DNA of 64,000 bases from Thermoplasmata archaeon (GCA_023140195.1 JAGLME010000024.1:62001-126000); one strand, 5' to 3'; shown: positions 53,308 to 62,076, counted from the stretch's first letter. Made by a program: numbers and translations. The notes: generated by a model from the sequence alone, not told the origin.

Positions 53308-53948
53308 ACGAAGAGGAAACATGCCAGATATGCGAAGCTAAGAAGGCCACCGACGAATGTGTCATCTGCCACAAGAAGATCTGTTCGGATTGCTGCATCT
53401 CCGGTGTCGGGGTGTGCATCGGGTGCTCCAAGCCAATGGAGAAGGACATCATCCCCATGCTGATCAGCTGCGGGGCGATCCAATATGGCACGTTCACGCT
53501 TGCCAGTGGGAAGGAGAGTTCCTACTACGTCGACATGAAGAAGGCCATTACCGAGATTCCCATTCTGAAGAAGGTGGCGGAGATGATGGCGCCATACATC
53601 GGTCCTTCCGACAAGATCGGCTGCGTGGAGCTCGGTGCGGTGCCCATCGCCGTTGCTCTCTCACTGCAAACCGAGCGGCCGTACATAATCATAAGGAAGG
53701 AACAGAAGGAGCACGGTACCCAGAAGGCGTTCGAAGGCGAGGTCATGACAGGCGAGAGCGTGATATTCGTGGAGGACGTCACGACCACTGGCGGTTCTTT
53801 GGTGAGGGCGATAAACCTCATCAGGGACTCCGGGGGTGTTATCGAAAAGGCCCTCGTGATCGTTGACAGGGAGGAGGGCGCTGCCGAGAACCTGGGGAAC
53901 ATTGGTGTGGAGCTGATTCCTTTGGTCAGGGCCAGTGAGATAAAATAG
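53304..53948 (+). CDS. pyrE: orotate phosphoribosyltransferase with N-terminal zinc-finger domain
   Basis: The start is GTG 53304, overlapping carS by 4 bp (GTGA), with GGAGG 8 nt upstream. The protein has 214 residues. Residues 7-41 form a double-zinc, B-box-like finger: CxxC at 7-10, CxxC at 19-22, CxxCC at 27-31 and CxxC at 38-41. Residues 43-214 are a PRTase of the PyrE family: the start region GAIQYGTFTLASGKESSYYVD, in two parts, and the PRPP motif VIFVEDVTTTGGS. It makes orotidine monophosphate from orotate and PRPP. The zinc finger is not part of usual PyrE and may bind nucleic acid or protein. Confidence 0.85.
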   Translation: MNEEETCQICEAKKATDECVICHKKICSDCCISGVGVCIGCSKPMEKDIIPMLISCGAIQYGTFTLASGKESSYYVDMKKAITEIPILKKVAEMMAPYIGPSDKIGCVELGAVPIAVALSLQTERPYIIIRKEQKEHGTQKAFEGEVMTGESVIFVEDVTTTGGSLVRAINLIRDSGGVIEKALVIVDREEGAAENLGNIGVELIPLVRASEIK

Positions 53949-54013
53949 TAAGGCACTGTTCCTAAAGAACGACCTAATAACCTTTTAATACGGGTAGGCA
54001 AATCTGAAAGTGG

Positions 54014-55990
54014 ATGAGAAAACTCTGGGCATTTCTGCTCTTTTCATTGCTCTTGATGTCCTATCTGGCTGTGCTTCCAGCTCCCTCGAAGGGCCAAACG
54101 GCCAAATGGACCTTCATGGTCTACATGGGTGCGGACAGCAGCCTTGAGAGCTTCGGCATCGACGATTTCAACGAGATGGCGGCAGTCGGTTCGACCAACG
54201 ACGTCAACATTATCGTTCAGTTCGACAGGCGGCCGGGCGGAACCAGCGCCAACGGGGACTGGACGACAGCAAAGCGGTTCTTCATTCAGAAGGACATGAC
54301 CCCGGACCCCACAAGCGCAGTCTCTGACATGGGCGAAGTCAACATGGGCGATCCTCAAGTGCTCGTGGACTTCATGAACTGGGGCATGACCAACTACACC
54401 GCCGACAGATATTTCCTGGTGCTCTGGGGACATGGTCTCGGATGGCGGGGAGTGGTCCAAGATTCTAGTTCTTCATCCGATTACCTTGAACTGGATGAGC
54501 TCGCCTGGGCGTTCCAGTCCATCGTGGCTAACAACGGCGGGAAGAAGATAGATCTGGTGGGAGCGGACGCTTGCCGGATGACCACCGAGATGAACTATCA
54601 GCTGAAGGATTATGTGAGCTTCTTCGTCGGGTCCCAGAAGGACGAACCAGAACCCGGCTGGCCGTACCATACCGTGCTCTTCAATCTGACCAACGACCCG
54701 GACATGGGTCCTGCCCAACTTGGAGCGGTTGTGGTGGACAGATATGTGGAATCCTATGTGGACAATACCGGCCTTTCTGTGGCATTATCTCTCATAGACT
54801 CGGCCAGGCTGGAGTATCTTGGTGAGGAGATGAGACGATTTGTCGAGCAAGCTCGTAGCGCACTGCCCATATTCATAGAAGATTTCAAAGACGCAAGGCT
54901 GGCGTCCGAGAATTACGAAGGCAATGCGGTCTACGACCTTTACGACATACTTGTCAACATCCGTACGGAGACCCAACTTTCGGTTTTGGAAATTGGCAAA
55001 GATAAACTCACCCCTCCTACCAGACTTGATAAGGCTGTTGAGTCAGCCGTACAAGCAATTCGCTTTGCCGTTTCCTACGAGAACAATTGGGACAATCCCA
55101 CGTCATCCATTAGGACAACCAACGCACACGGAATGTCGATATGGTATCCCCTCGTCATGACCAACTTCACATACATGGAGCTGGATTTCAGCAAGGCCAC
55201 TGGCTGGGACAGCTACCTGATGGATTTCAGGGCAGTAGCGGATGGTCTTATCCCAGATCCCGAGGTCGAGCTCGATGTGGACGTGACCCTCCTTGACACC
55301 GACGGGGATGAGTTTGACGATACTGTGCAACTTGGACTACTTTCTCCCCAGGACGCGACGTTGGAGATTGAAGTACGGCACCATACAGCTTACTGGATAA
55401 GTCCTCCCTTGTCGATCTTCCTTCCAGGCAACATCTACATCGTTGAGAACATTAGTCTCTACAAACACACCAATTATGATCTGGAGCTTTACCTGCTGAA
55501 CGACACGAGGGTCTGGATGAACTACACCTGGCTACCGAATGTACTGGGTATGTGGCTGAGTATGGGCGGGACAATCACTGACGTCAACGGGGCCTATGTG
55601 AACGGTGCGACCGTTACCTTTGAGAACTTGGACAACGGCTACACCGCCATTGATGAATCAGCGGGTGAGGGATTCTTCGGCGCACATGTTCTGCTTTCGG
55701 GCAACAGGAGCACTCGGAACTCAGTTCGTATTACCGTCGAGGTCGGAGGGGAGTTGAAGAACACAACAACGCTGAATGTAAACTACGGCCTCTATGGCTC
55801 GAACGTGGAGTTCATCATTGGCGAAATCGAGCCCACAAACCCGGATATGACTCTGATATCAGTTCTGGTGGGTCTCGTCATTCTTGAGGCAGTTTTGATA
55901 CTCGTTCTGGCAATTTTGATGAAGAGACGCGGAAAAGAGCCGGTCGAGAAGACCGGTGATGAACTGCTGAGGGATCTCAAACTGGAATAA
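54014..55990 (+). CDS. secreted clostripain-type (C11 family) cysteine protease
   Basis: The protein has 658 residues with a signal peptide (1-27). The catalytic domain is at about 32-410: FMVYMGADSSLESFGIDDF at the start, His140 in LWGHGLGW, and Cys187 in GADACRMTTEMNYQLKDYV (split). These are the His-Cys dyad of clan CD family C11. A beta-sandwich region follows, then a transmembrane helix (about 618-640) and a cytoplasmic tail. It is probably anchored outside the cell and cleaves extracellular protein, most likely after Arg. Secreted C11 proteases are reported in MBG-D sediment archaea that degrade detrital protein. Confidence 0.88.
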   Translation: MRKLWAFLLFSLLLMSYLAVLPAPSKGQTAKWTFMVYMGADSSLESFGIDDFNEMAAVGSTNDVNIIVQFDRRPGGTSANGDWTTAKRFFIQKDMTPDPTSAVSDMGEVNMGDPQVLVDFMNWGMTNYTADRYFLVLWGHGLGWRGVVQDSSSSSDYLELDELAWAFQSIVANNGGKKIDLVGADACRMTTEMNYQLKDYVSFFVGSQKDEPEPGWPYHTVLFNLTNDPDMGPAQLGAVVVDRYVESYVDNTGLSVALSLIDSARLEYLGEEMRRFVEQARSALPIFIEDFKDARLASENYEGNAVYDLYDILVNIRTETQLSVLEIGKDKLTPPTRLDKAVESAVQAIRFAVSYENNWDNPTSSIRTTNAHGMSIWYPLVMTNFTYMELDFSKATGWDSYLMDFRAVADGLIPDPEVELDVDVTLLDTDGDEFDDTVQLGLLSPQDATLEIEVRHHTAYWISPPLSIFLPGNIYIVENISLYKHTNYDLELYLLNDTRVWMNYTWLPNVLGMWLSMGGTITDVNGAYVNGATVTFENLDNGYTAIDESAGEGFFGAHVLLSGNRSTRNSVRITVEVGGELKNTTTLNVNYGLYGSNVEFIIGEIEPTNPDMTLISVLVGLVILEAVLILVLAILMKRRGKEPVEKTGDELLRDLKLE

Positions 55991-56061
55991 GCCGCTCACT
56001 GGCGCCTCATCAAAACCGTTATAGCCATAGAATCATTCTCGCATCCGGAAGCGGGTTGGAA

Positions 56062-56517
56062 ATGAAGCTTTGGGCATCCTTGTACGTGATGGTTTGGCTG
56101 TCATTTGCCGAGATCGTTTTTGTAGTGGTGGCGGACATTGGGAACTATATCCCGCATCTTGTGCCCATACACATCATCGTGGGCATAGCGCTCATTCTGC
56201 TGGCAGCTTTCAACTCAGTGGAGATCCAGAAGACCCAAGCGCCCAAGAGGATCGCCAGGATCGCAAAGGCATCTATGATGATGGCCATTGGAGCAGCGGT
56301 CACGGGTGTTATGCGCGCCTTCATCGACGGCTACGTGTGCTTCATCAGTTTCATTCACGTGGCCTTCATAATCGCAATGATCACCCAGGCATCGTCTGTC
56401 GCCACGGCATATGACATGTGGGAGGAGAAGGAGTTCCTACATCGGTCGCAGCAGACTCTGGATGAATTCGAAAAGGAGGAAGGCGACCCTGACGAGGCCG
56501 GCGACCAAATCGTCTAG
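56062..56517 (+). CDS. hypothetical membrane protein, four transmembrane helices
   Basis: The start is ATG 56062; a TTG lies 6 nt upstream. The protein has 151 residues with helices at about 4-24, 32-52, 71-91 and 97-118, then a hydrophilic acidic tail (DEFEKEEGDPDEAGD). I do not recognise the family. The second and third helices are joined by a basic loop (KTQAPKRIARIAK), suggesting that this loop is cytoplasmic. Confidence 0.65.
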   Translation: MKLWASLYVMVWLSFAEIVFVVVADIGNYIPHLVPIHIIVGIALILLAAFNSVEIQKTQAPKRIARIAKASMMMAIGAAVTGVMRAFIDGYVCFISFIHVAFIIAMITQASSVATAYDMWEEKEFLHRSQQTLDEFEKEEGDPDEAGDQIV

Positions 56518-56596
56518 AAGTTGCCGGAGTACTTTCACTCAACTCCCTTTCTAGAGGTTATATACTCTCATTGATAACTTGTAAGGAGGGATACAG

Positions 56597-57082
56597 ATGC
56601 AGACCGTTCACATAGGAAAGAAGGGGGAAGAGGTATCGATTCAGTTCGGTTATGACGAGAGGCTGGTGGAGGTCGCCAAGTCGTTCTCCAAGAGGAGGTT
56701 CGATCCAGAATCCAAGGAATGGATGGTCCCTCTTTATCTCTACAAGGATGTGGTGAGGGAGTTCGAAGCGCAGACCTGCGTCGTGGTGGTTGACAAGGAT
56801 ATCGAGCGTTACCTTCTGGAAGGCAAGGAGTTCGAGATGGAAGCGACCGAGGTGTTCATAAGGAAGGTCGGGAACGATTACGTAGTCTCTTTTGACTACG
56901 ACCCCAACCTCGTGAGGGAGGTCAAGGCCCTCGATGACAGGAAGTTCGATCCGGACACCAAGGGATGGTTCATTCCGATTAGAGACGAGATCAAGACCTT
57001 GCGGGAGGTGATTTCAAGGCTTCAGTTGACGGGGTGCCAGATAAGACTGCATGAGGATTTGCAGAGCTACCTGAAGAGCTGA
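56597..57082 (+). CDS. stand-alone protein with two tandem HARP-like domains
   Basis: The protein has 161 residues made of two similar halves of about 80 residues. Each has an IxFxYDxxLVxxxKxxxxRxFDPxxKxW pattern: the first has FGYDERLVEVAKSF, KRRFDPESKEWMVPL; the second has FDYDPNLVREVKALDDRKFDPDTKGWFIPI in two parts. This is the signature of the HARP domain, which in SMARCAL1 binds forked DNA and anneals strands. No helicase is attached. GGAGGG precedes the ATG, and xseA follows in the same direction after 28 bp. I infer DNA binding; the fold assignment is from pattern only. Confidence 0.7.
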   Translation: MQTVHIGKKGEEVSIQFGYDERLVEVAKSFSKRRFDPESKEWMVPLYLYKDVVREFEAQTCVVVVDKDIERYLLEGKEFEMEATEVFIRKVGNDYVVSFDYDPNLVREVKALDDRKFDPDTKGWFIPIRDEIKTLREVISRLQLTGCQIRLHEDLQSYLKS

Positions 57083-57110
57083 GAAAGAGTATTTATCGAG
57101 TGGTCGCATA

Positions 57111-58382
57111 ATGCTCCAGAACCCATCTATTGAGAGGAGGAGGGGTTTGGAAACCGAGGAACCCAAGGTCTACTCCGTTACGGAGATCACGCATCACATC
57201 CGCAGGCTTTTCCAGGGAGACCCGACGTTAATAGAGATAATGATCCGGGGCGAGGTTCACCGTTTCTCGACCTCTGGCGCGGGACACATGTACTTCACCT
57301 TGAAGGACGAGAGCTGCGAACTTCCCTGCGTCATGTTCAGAGGCGCCGCCGAGAACCTCGAGGTCAAGCTGGAAGACGGACAGAGCGTCATAGTCACCGG
57401 ATCGGTCGATGTCTACCCCAACAAGGGCAGGTACCAGATGATCGCGACGGACATCAAACCCGAGGGGCTCGGGGACCTCTATATCGCCTACGAGAAGCTG
57501 AAGAAGAAACTGGAAGCAGAGGGGCTGTTCAAGGATGAATACAAGAAGCCGTTGCCGCCGTTCCCAATGAGGATAGGGGTAGTTACATCGAAGACCGGAG
57601 CCGCAGTGAGGGACATATTGAAGATACTTGGAAGGAGATTCCCGATTGCTGATGTGGTACTCGCGTCCGCGGTCGTTCAAGGAGAACAGGCACCGCCATC
57701 GATAGTCGAAGGGATCCAGAGGCTGAACTCACTCGGCAATGTGGACGTCATGATCGTCGGAAGGGGCGGAGGGTCCATCGAGGATCTCTGGTGCTTTAAC
57801 GACGAATCTGTTGCGAGGGCCGTCTTCGCCTCGAAGGTTCCTGTCGTTTCCGCGGTCGGTCACGAGACCGATTTCACGATATGCGATTTTGTGGCTGACA
57901 TAAGAGCGGCGACCCCCAGCGCGGCAGCAGAGCTCGTCGTGCCGGATATGATGGATATGATGAGCCAGCTTTACGGAATGAGGGAACAGTTCGAGAGCAA
58001 GATGATCGAGTTGGTTACGAGGCATCAGGACGCCGTTGCATCGTACGGAACCATGCTGAAGCCCAGGGTGCTTTTGGATCTGGTGAACTTCAACAAGCAG
58101 ATGTTAGACGAGGTCTACACCGGGTTCTGCGCCTCACAGAAGCATTTTCTGGAGATGTCCAGGCAGAGAATGGAGAGGCTTGGGGGGATGTTGGACGCAG
58201 TAAATCCGCTGGCCACTTTGGACAGAGGTTATTCGGTCGCATTGAAGTTGCCCGAGAAGGCGATCATCGATCGAATAGCAGCGGTCCAGGTGGGTGATGG
58301 GATCAATCTCATGGTCAGAGATGGTGACATTGAGTGCGTTGTAAAAGGAAAGAAGGAGGTTGAGAGATGGCAGAAGAGTTGA
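57111..58382 (+). CDS. xseA: exonuclease VII large subunit
   Basis: The 423 residues match XseA. The N-terminal OB fold (residues 12-110) carries SVTEITHHIRRLFQGDPTL and GHMYFTLKDE. The catalytic domain carries VTSKTGAAVRDIL, GRGGGSIEDLW, and SAVGHETDFTICDFVADIRAATPSAAAE in two parts. Coiled-coil helices and the C-terminal region NPLATLDRGYSV complete it. It degrades single-stranded DNA from either end together with XseB. It overlaps xseB by 16 bp. Exonuclease VII is typically bacterial, so this pair may have come by transfer. Confidence 0.9.
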   Translation: MLQNPSIERRRGLETEEPKVYSVTEITHHIRRLFQGDPTLIEIMIRGEVHRFSTSGAGHMYFTLKDESCELPCVMFRGAAENLEVKLEDGQSVIVTGSVDVYPNKGRYQMIATDIKPEGLGDLYIAYEKLKKKLEAEGLFKDEYKKPLPPFPMRIGVVTSKTGAAVRDILKILGRRFPIADVVLASAVVQGEQAPPSIVEGIQRLNSLGNVDVMIVGRGGGSIEDLWCFNDESVARAVFASKVPVVSAVGHETDFTICDFVADIRAATPSAAAELVVPDMMDMMSQLYGMREQFESKMIELVTRHQDAVASYGTMLKPRVLLDLVNFNKQMLDEVYTGFCASQKHFLEMSRQRMERLGGMLDAVNPLATLDRGYSVALKLPEKAIIDRIAAVQVGDGINLMVRDGDIECVVKGKKEVERWQKS

Positions 58383-58585
58383 GTTTTGAAGAGGCCTTGA
58401 AGAAACTGGAAGAGCAGGTCCAGGTCCTCAGCGATGGCAAACTTTCCCTGCAGGAAGCACTGGAGAACTTCGAGGAAGGCATCAAGCTGTTCAAGTTCTG
58501 CAATGAGAAGCTGAAGGAAGCGGAACAGAAGGTCACGGAGCTTGTGGAAGGGGACAAGGGACTCGAAGAAAAAGAGATGGAGTAG
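58367..58585 (+). CDS. xseB: exonuclease VII small subunit
   Basis: The 72 residues match XseB: SFEEALKKLEEQVQVLSDGKLSLQEALENFEEG in parts, then KLFKFCNEKLKEAEQKV. It is entirely helical and binds around the XseA coiled coil. AAGGAGG precedes the ATG inside xseA. The 16-bp overlap with xseA shows coupled expression. Confidence 0.88.
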   Translation: MAEELSFEEALKKLEEQVQVLSDGKLSLQEALENFEEGIKLFKFCNEKLKEAEQKVTELVEGDKGLEEKEME

Positions 58586-58587
58586 TC

Positions 58588-58890
58588 TCAGAAATTTGAA
58601 AGAAGCCCCTTCAGGCGCTCCATCTCCGATCTTATCGAGTCATCATCTTCAGTTGAGCATTTTCCCCAATACTGAGAGTGTTTTGGTCTTTCCCAGTCTA
58701 TGTGGAGGTCCAGGTGTGTCGGGCCCTTCTCGTTCTCTCCCGAGATCTTCAAGTGGAATCTGGGGTACCTTTTCTTGCCGAAGGGTTTGGTGGCTTTGAT
58801 ATCATCCCCCTCGTTTGTGATCCAGTAGCCGTTTCTTCTGAGAATATTGAGAGAATTCACGCGGTGGAGCTTTGGAATTTTCGTCCTCAC
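58588..58890 (-). CDS. hypothetical protein, 100 residues
   Basis: This is a basic soluble protein starting at GTG 58890, with GGGGGG about 6 nt upstream. The middle has RYPRFHLKISG and HLDLHIDWERPKHSQ, with several His and Asp residues that could bind metal. I do not recognise it. It is convergent with xseB (2-bp gap). Confidence 0.55.
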   Translation of the reverse strand: MRTKIPKLHRVNSLNILRRNGYWITNEGDDIKATKPFGKKRYPRFHLKISGENEKGPTHLDLHIDWERPKHSQYWGKCSTEDDDSIRSEMERLKGLLSNF

Positions 58891-59030
58891 ACACTGCCCC
58901 CCTGAGTTACTAGATGTATATTGGACTCCTGACGTTATATTTGTTTTCTTTCGATGAGAAATGTCACTCTACGTTAGATTCAGCCGAAAAACCAAATACC
59001 TTTCAGAATGCTCTGTGTCCCAGTGGGAAC

Positions 59031-59201
59031 ATGCACAAACTCTCAGCGGTGATTACCCAAGAAGGCGATATTTTCGTATTGTTGTGTCCCGAGCTGGACA
59101 TTGCTAGCCAGGGTAAGACCGTTGAGGAAGCACTGGGGAACTTGAAGGAAGCTGTTGAATTGTATCTGGAGGACGAGGACGCCAACATTCCGAACGCTTG
59201 A
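59031..59201 (+). CDS. HicB-like antitoxin-family protein
   Basis: The 56 residues from ATG 59031 match the HicB partial RNase-H-like fold: HKLSAVITQEGDIFVLLCPEL, in two parts, DIASQGKTVEEALGNLKEAVELYLED in two parts. A longer frame from 58914 adds a stretch with no family similarity. A TATA-like ccaaatacc near 58990-58998 fits the later start. No HicA toxin is visible next to it, so it is a solitary HicB-like protein and its toxin, if any, is elsewhere. Confidence 0.75.
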   Translation: MHKLSAVITQEGDIFVLLCPELDIASQGKTVEEALGNLKEAVELYLEDEDANIPNA

Positions 59202-59205
59202 GTTT

Positions 59206-59245
59206 TAGACCCCAAACTCCTCCTCAATCCTCTCCAGAACTCGCA
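59206..59245 (-). pseudogene. remnant duplicate of the polB 3' end
   Basis: The minus strand encodes RVLERIEEEFGV and a stop, matching the last residues of the PolB-like protein (YDLERIEEEYGV). The DNA agrees at 29 of 32 positions (agaccccaaactcctcc... against 59899-59932). The two copies lie in the same orientation, bracketing a 650-bp segment with one membrane-protein gene. Confidence 0.7.
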
Positions 59246-59296
59246 ATTGTATTATATCACCCATCATACATTTGAAGATATACCTGCAAGAAATCA

Positions 59297-59872
59297 ATGG
59301 AGGAGACTGTGAAGAGAGGTGAGGGGAAAATGAGCGATTCAGTGGGAACTGGACCATTGTCCTTGAGTCTCCGCGATCCCTGGATCAGCGATAAAGCATA
59401 TACCAAGTCATTTCTCAAGGTCCTTGTCTCATTTACGATTGTTTTCATACCCATAATATACTTAATCTACCCCGATGAGAGTATCTTGATAATCATTTTC
59501 ATTTTTGGCGCTTTGATTGTCCTGTTTCTTGGACATCTAGTCTTTGGAAAGGACAAGTGGATTGTATCAATCCCCACGTTGCGAAGGCGTGATAAGAAGG
59601 AATATGGAGAGATATACTGGAAACTTGTCAGGTCAGCGGAGAGCATCCTGAATGAGACAGGATACGAGTACGTTGAAGTCTCTGACTGGCCCCGAAAGAC
59701 GTACAGGATTCCACAGAAGGGTTTTGATCTGGTCATTTCCGCCTCTATTGACACCGGCACGGTGTATCGTCTTCAAGTGGTCATTCATCCCGTCACATCC
59801 GAGAACTACATCTACATTGATGACTTGAAGCGCAGGTTGAATGAGACCATAGTTGGAGACGGACTGGCGTAG
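59297..59872 (+). CDS. membrane protein with two transmembrane helices inside the polB 3' duplication
   Basis: The protein has 191 residues from ATG 59297, or 180 from ATG 59330, which has the better ribosome site (GGTGAGGGG). Two transmembrane helices lie at about 42-60 and 67-84. A C-terminal soluble alpha/beta domain follows (GYEYVEVSDWPRKTYRIPQ). I do not recognise it. It lies between the direct repeats formed by the polB 3' end and its remnant, and may have entered with that duplication. Confidence 0.6.
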   Translation: MEETVKRGEGKMSDSVGTGPLSLSLRDPWISDKAYTKSFLKVLVSFTIVFIPIIYLIYPDESILIIIFIFGALIVLFLGHLVFGKDKWIVSIPTLRRRDKKEYGEIYWKLVRSAESILNETGYEYVEVSDWPRKTYRIPQKGFDLVISASIDTGTVYRLQVVIHPVTSENYIYIDDLKRRLNETIVGDGLA

Positions 59873-59898
59873 GAGGCCGGGAGAGCGCCCCCGGATTC

Positions 59899-62076
59899 TC
59901 AGACCCCATACTCCTCTTCGATCCTCTCCAGATCATACCCAAAAGGCTGGAACAGGCTCTCCCCCGCCTTGAACAGGTGCTCCACGTACTTCTTCTTGTC
60001 ATACTCGTCCCCGTCCTCCACCAGGTCGGCGATCTTCAACCTCCCGGACGCCTTCATGCTCTCGCTGTTGACCAGCAGGTACCTGACGATCTCACCTGGA
60101 TTCACATCCACCATGTGCTCCTCCAGTTGAGTAAGAGCAGCGACCTGATTGCTGAAATGGGCGTACTCCTCCAGCGGCTTGGATACTCTTGAAGTGAAGA
60201 TGAGGTCCTCCAGGTCCACGTCCCCGTACACCACCCTCTCCGCCCACACCTTCAACGCCCCCAGCGCTTCGGGTATGGTCTCCTTGAACTCGTGCGAGTT
60301 CTCCGCCCTAGAGAGTATGTCCAGCATCTCGTACTGGGCCTTCTTCACTATCTCCGGCGTGTCGCTCCTTCTTGTCTCGATGCCCCTGATCTTCATCTCC
60401 CCGTTCTCGAAGAGGCCGTAGTACCTGTTCATGGCGCCCACGTCCATGCTCTTGCACGGGAGGAAGACGATCCACTTGTACACGCCCTCGATCTCGATGG
60501 GTATCCCGACATCGTTCCTCAGGTGTTCCGCCACCGCCTTCGGGCTTCCGTTGCCCTCCAGCCAGAGGGAGTCGACTATCCCGTGCAGGACTCTGTATCC
60601 GTGTCTTTCTGCTATCTCCGCGGACCGGAGCATTATCTCTCTTCCATAGGCGGTGATGGACTCGTGGCATTCTATGCGGCCGTATCGTGCATTTTTGTAG
60701 CCAGTGTATCCGAATGAGCAGACCAATAACCATTTCAGAATATCCGATCTCTCTTTGTATTCCAAATCGCCCTCCTTCCCCCTCTTCTTGTACACCATCC
60801 TTCGCTGGATAACGGGCTTGAGGACTTTGGCAATCAGTCCCACCTGCTTCTCGCAGATGTTGTAGCCGATCTCCGGCACTTTTATCTTGGAATCTGGGCA
60901 ACAACGACACTTGAGCGTTTCGGGGGATATGTTGAACCTCACCATTATGCTCGGGTAGAGCGAGGTGTAGTCCAGCTCCAGTACTCTATCGTGGATTCCG
61001 ACAACCGGCTCGTAGATGAACCCTCCCCTGTCCGTCACCATCAGCTCCTTGGCGGTCTTGAAGTCCTCCGGCAGGTTCTTCTTCCACATCACCGGATGGC
61101 CGTCCTTCATTGCTTGATTGACCTGCATGGCAGAGATTGCCGTACCCGGGGAAAGCTTGGCAAGCGTCTGGACCGGGATGCACGAGAGCCTGGCCAGTTC
61201 TATCAGCCCTTTCAGACCGCTCTCCATATGCAGGAACGAATTGCCGGTGTCTATGTGCAGCCTTCCACGCAGAGTGTACAGTGGTGGCTTGTACTCCACC
61301 CGTCCGTACCTGAAGTACGATCTGCCCGACCTCTCGGGCCTTGAGCTTTGCCTCTCCCTCCCAAGCTGGATCTCGTCCAATATCCCGTTCGCCTTCGCCC
61401 TATTATACAAATATGGTAACAGGAAAGAATCCCCGTTCTTCATGTAGACCAGATCTGGGTCCGTGAGCCTTATCTCCTCCACCATCCCCCTCAGAAGGTC
61501 GATCTCATCAGCATCCTTGAAGACGCGTTCGCCCACCTTGATGGCCTGCACCGGGTCGTTGAACTTCTTTATCTTGTTGGCGCTCCCGACCTTCACTCCA
61601 ATCTCGGTATGCTTCAGCTCCGGAAGCGGATATTCCATCGCCATCTGCTCATCCAGCAGAATGAACTCATTGCCCACGTCCACGTAGGCCATGGGGAAGA
61701 TGCCCCTCTCCACCAGGTACCTCTGGGCCAGCCGGATGTCGATGTCGTACAGCTCGAAGTCCCTGTAGCCGCCTTGAGCGTCTATCATCTTCGCCAGGAG
61801 CTTGACGTCCTTGTACCTGTAGGGTGTAACGGCCAGGACCTCGAACTTCCCGTCGTAGCCCAGTTTTATCTTCTTCCTTTCGAACGACAAATCCCTCAGC
61901 TTGTGCGTGCTGACCACGTCCGCCAGGCTCTTCAGGTTCTTTCTCGACCCGTGCACGTAGAAGGTCGGGAAGAACTTCCTGTCCACTAACTTGTCCACCC
62001 CGTCCTCGGTCTTTATCCAGGAGACCATGTGGTCCTTCTGGTAGTCGGGATAGGTGTCGAATATCCAGCCTCTCAT
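59899..62076 (-). CDS. degenerate archaeal B-family DNA polymerase (PolB2-like)
   Basis: The start is ATG 62076 (MRGWIFDTYPDY); the open frame extends further but without similarity. The protein has 725 residues. Motif A is intact (LDYTSLYPSIM). In motif C the usual YGDTDS reads HGIVDSLW, so one of the two catalytic Asp residues is lost. Motif B (KWLLVCSFGYTGY) lacks the usual Asn. In the exonuclease domain the motif II Asp is replaced by Leu (NGDSFLLPYL) and the motif I acidic pair is missing. This matches the group described as inactivated archaeal PolB. It is translationally coupled (4-bp overlap) to a small protein and a RecA-like gene, suggesting a structural or specialised repair role. 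Confidence 0.85.
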   Translation of the reverse strand: MRGWIFDTYPDYQKDHMVSWIKTEDGVDKLVDRKFFPTFYVHGSRKNLKSLADVVSTHKLRDLSFERKKIKLGYDGKFEVLAVTPYRYKDVKLLAKMIDAQGGYRDFELYDIDIRLAQRYLVERGIFPMAYVDVGNEFILLDEQMAMEYPLPELKHTEIGVKVGSANKIKKFNDPVQAIKVGERVFKDADEIDLLRGMVEEIRLTDPDLVYMKNGDSFLLPYLYNRAKANGILDEIQLGRERQSSRPERSGRSYFRYGRVEYKPPLYTLRGRLHIDTGNSFLHMESGLKGLIELARLSCIPVQTLAKLSPGTAISAMQVNQAMKDGHPVMWKKNLPEDFKTAKELMVTDRGGFIYEPVVGIHDRVLELDYTSLYPSIMVRFNISPETLKCRCCPDSKIKVPEIGYNICEKQVGLIAKVLKPVIQRRMVYKKRGKEGDLEYKERSDILKWLLVCSFGYTGYKNARYGRIECHESITAYGREIMLRSAEIAERHGYRVLHGIVDSLWLEGNGSPKAVAEHLRNDVGIPIEIEGVYKWIVFLPCKSMDVGAMNRYYGLFENGEMKIRGIETRRSDTPEIVKKAQYEMLDILSRAENSHEFKETIPEALGALKVWAERVVYGDVDLEDLIFTSRVSKPLEEYAHFSNQVAALTQLEEHMVDVNPGEIVRYLLVNSESMKASGRLKIADLVEDGDEYDKKKYVEHLFKAGESLFQPFGYDLERIEEEYGV

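Noticed and set aside
58914..59030. longer HicB-like protein
   Set aside because: The extra 39 residues have no family similarity and a TATA-like element falls inside them.
59202..59296. HicA toxin gene next to HicB-like gene
   Set aside because: The space holds only the polB 3' remnant and a promoter. No HicA double-stranded RNA-binding fold is seen.
59206..59898. complete integrative element
   Set aside because: Direct repeats are present, but there is no integrase, replication or transposase gene in the segment.
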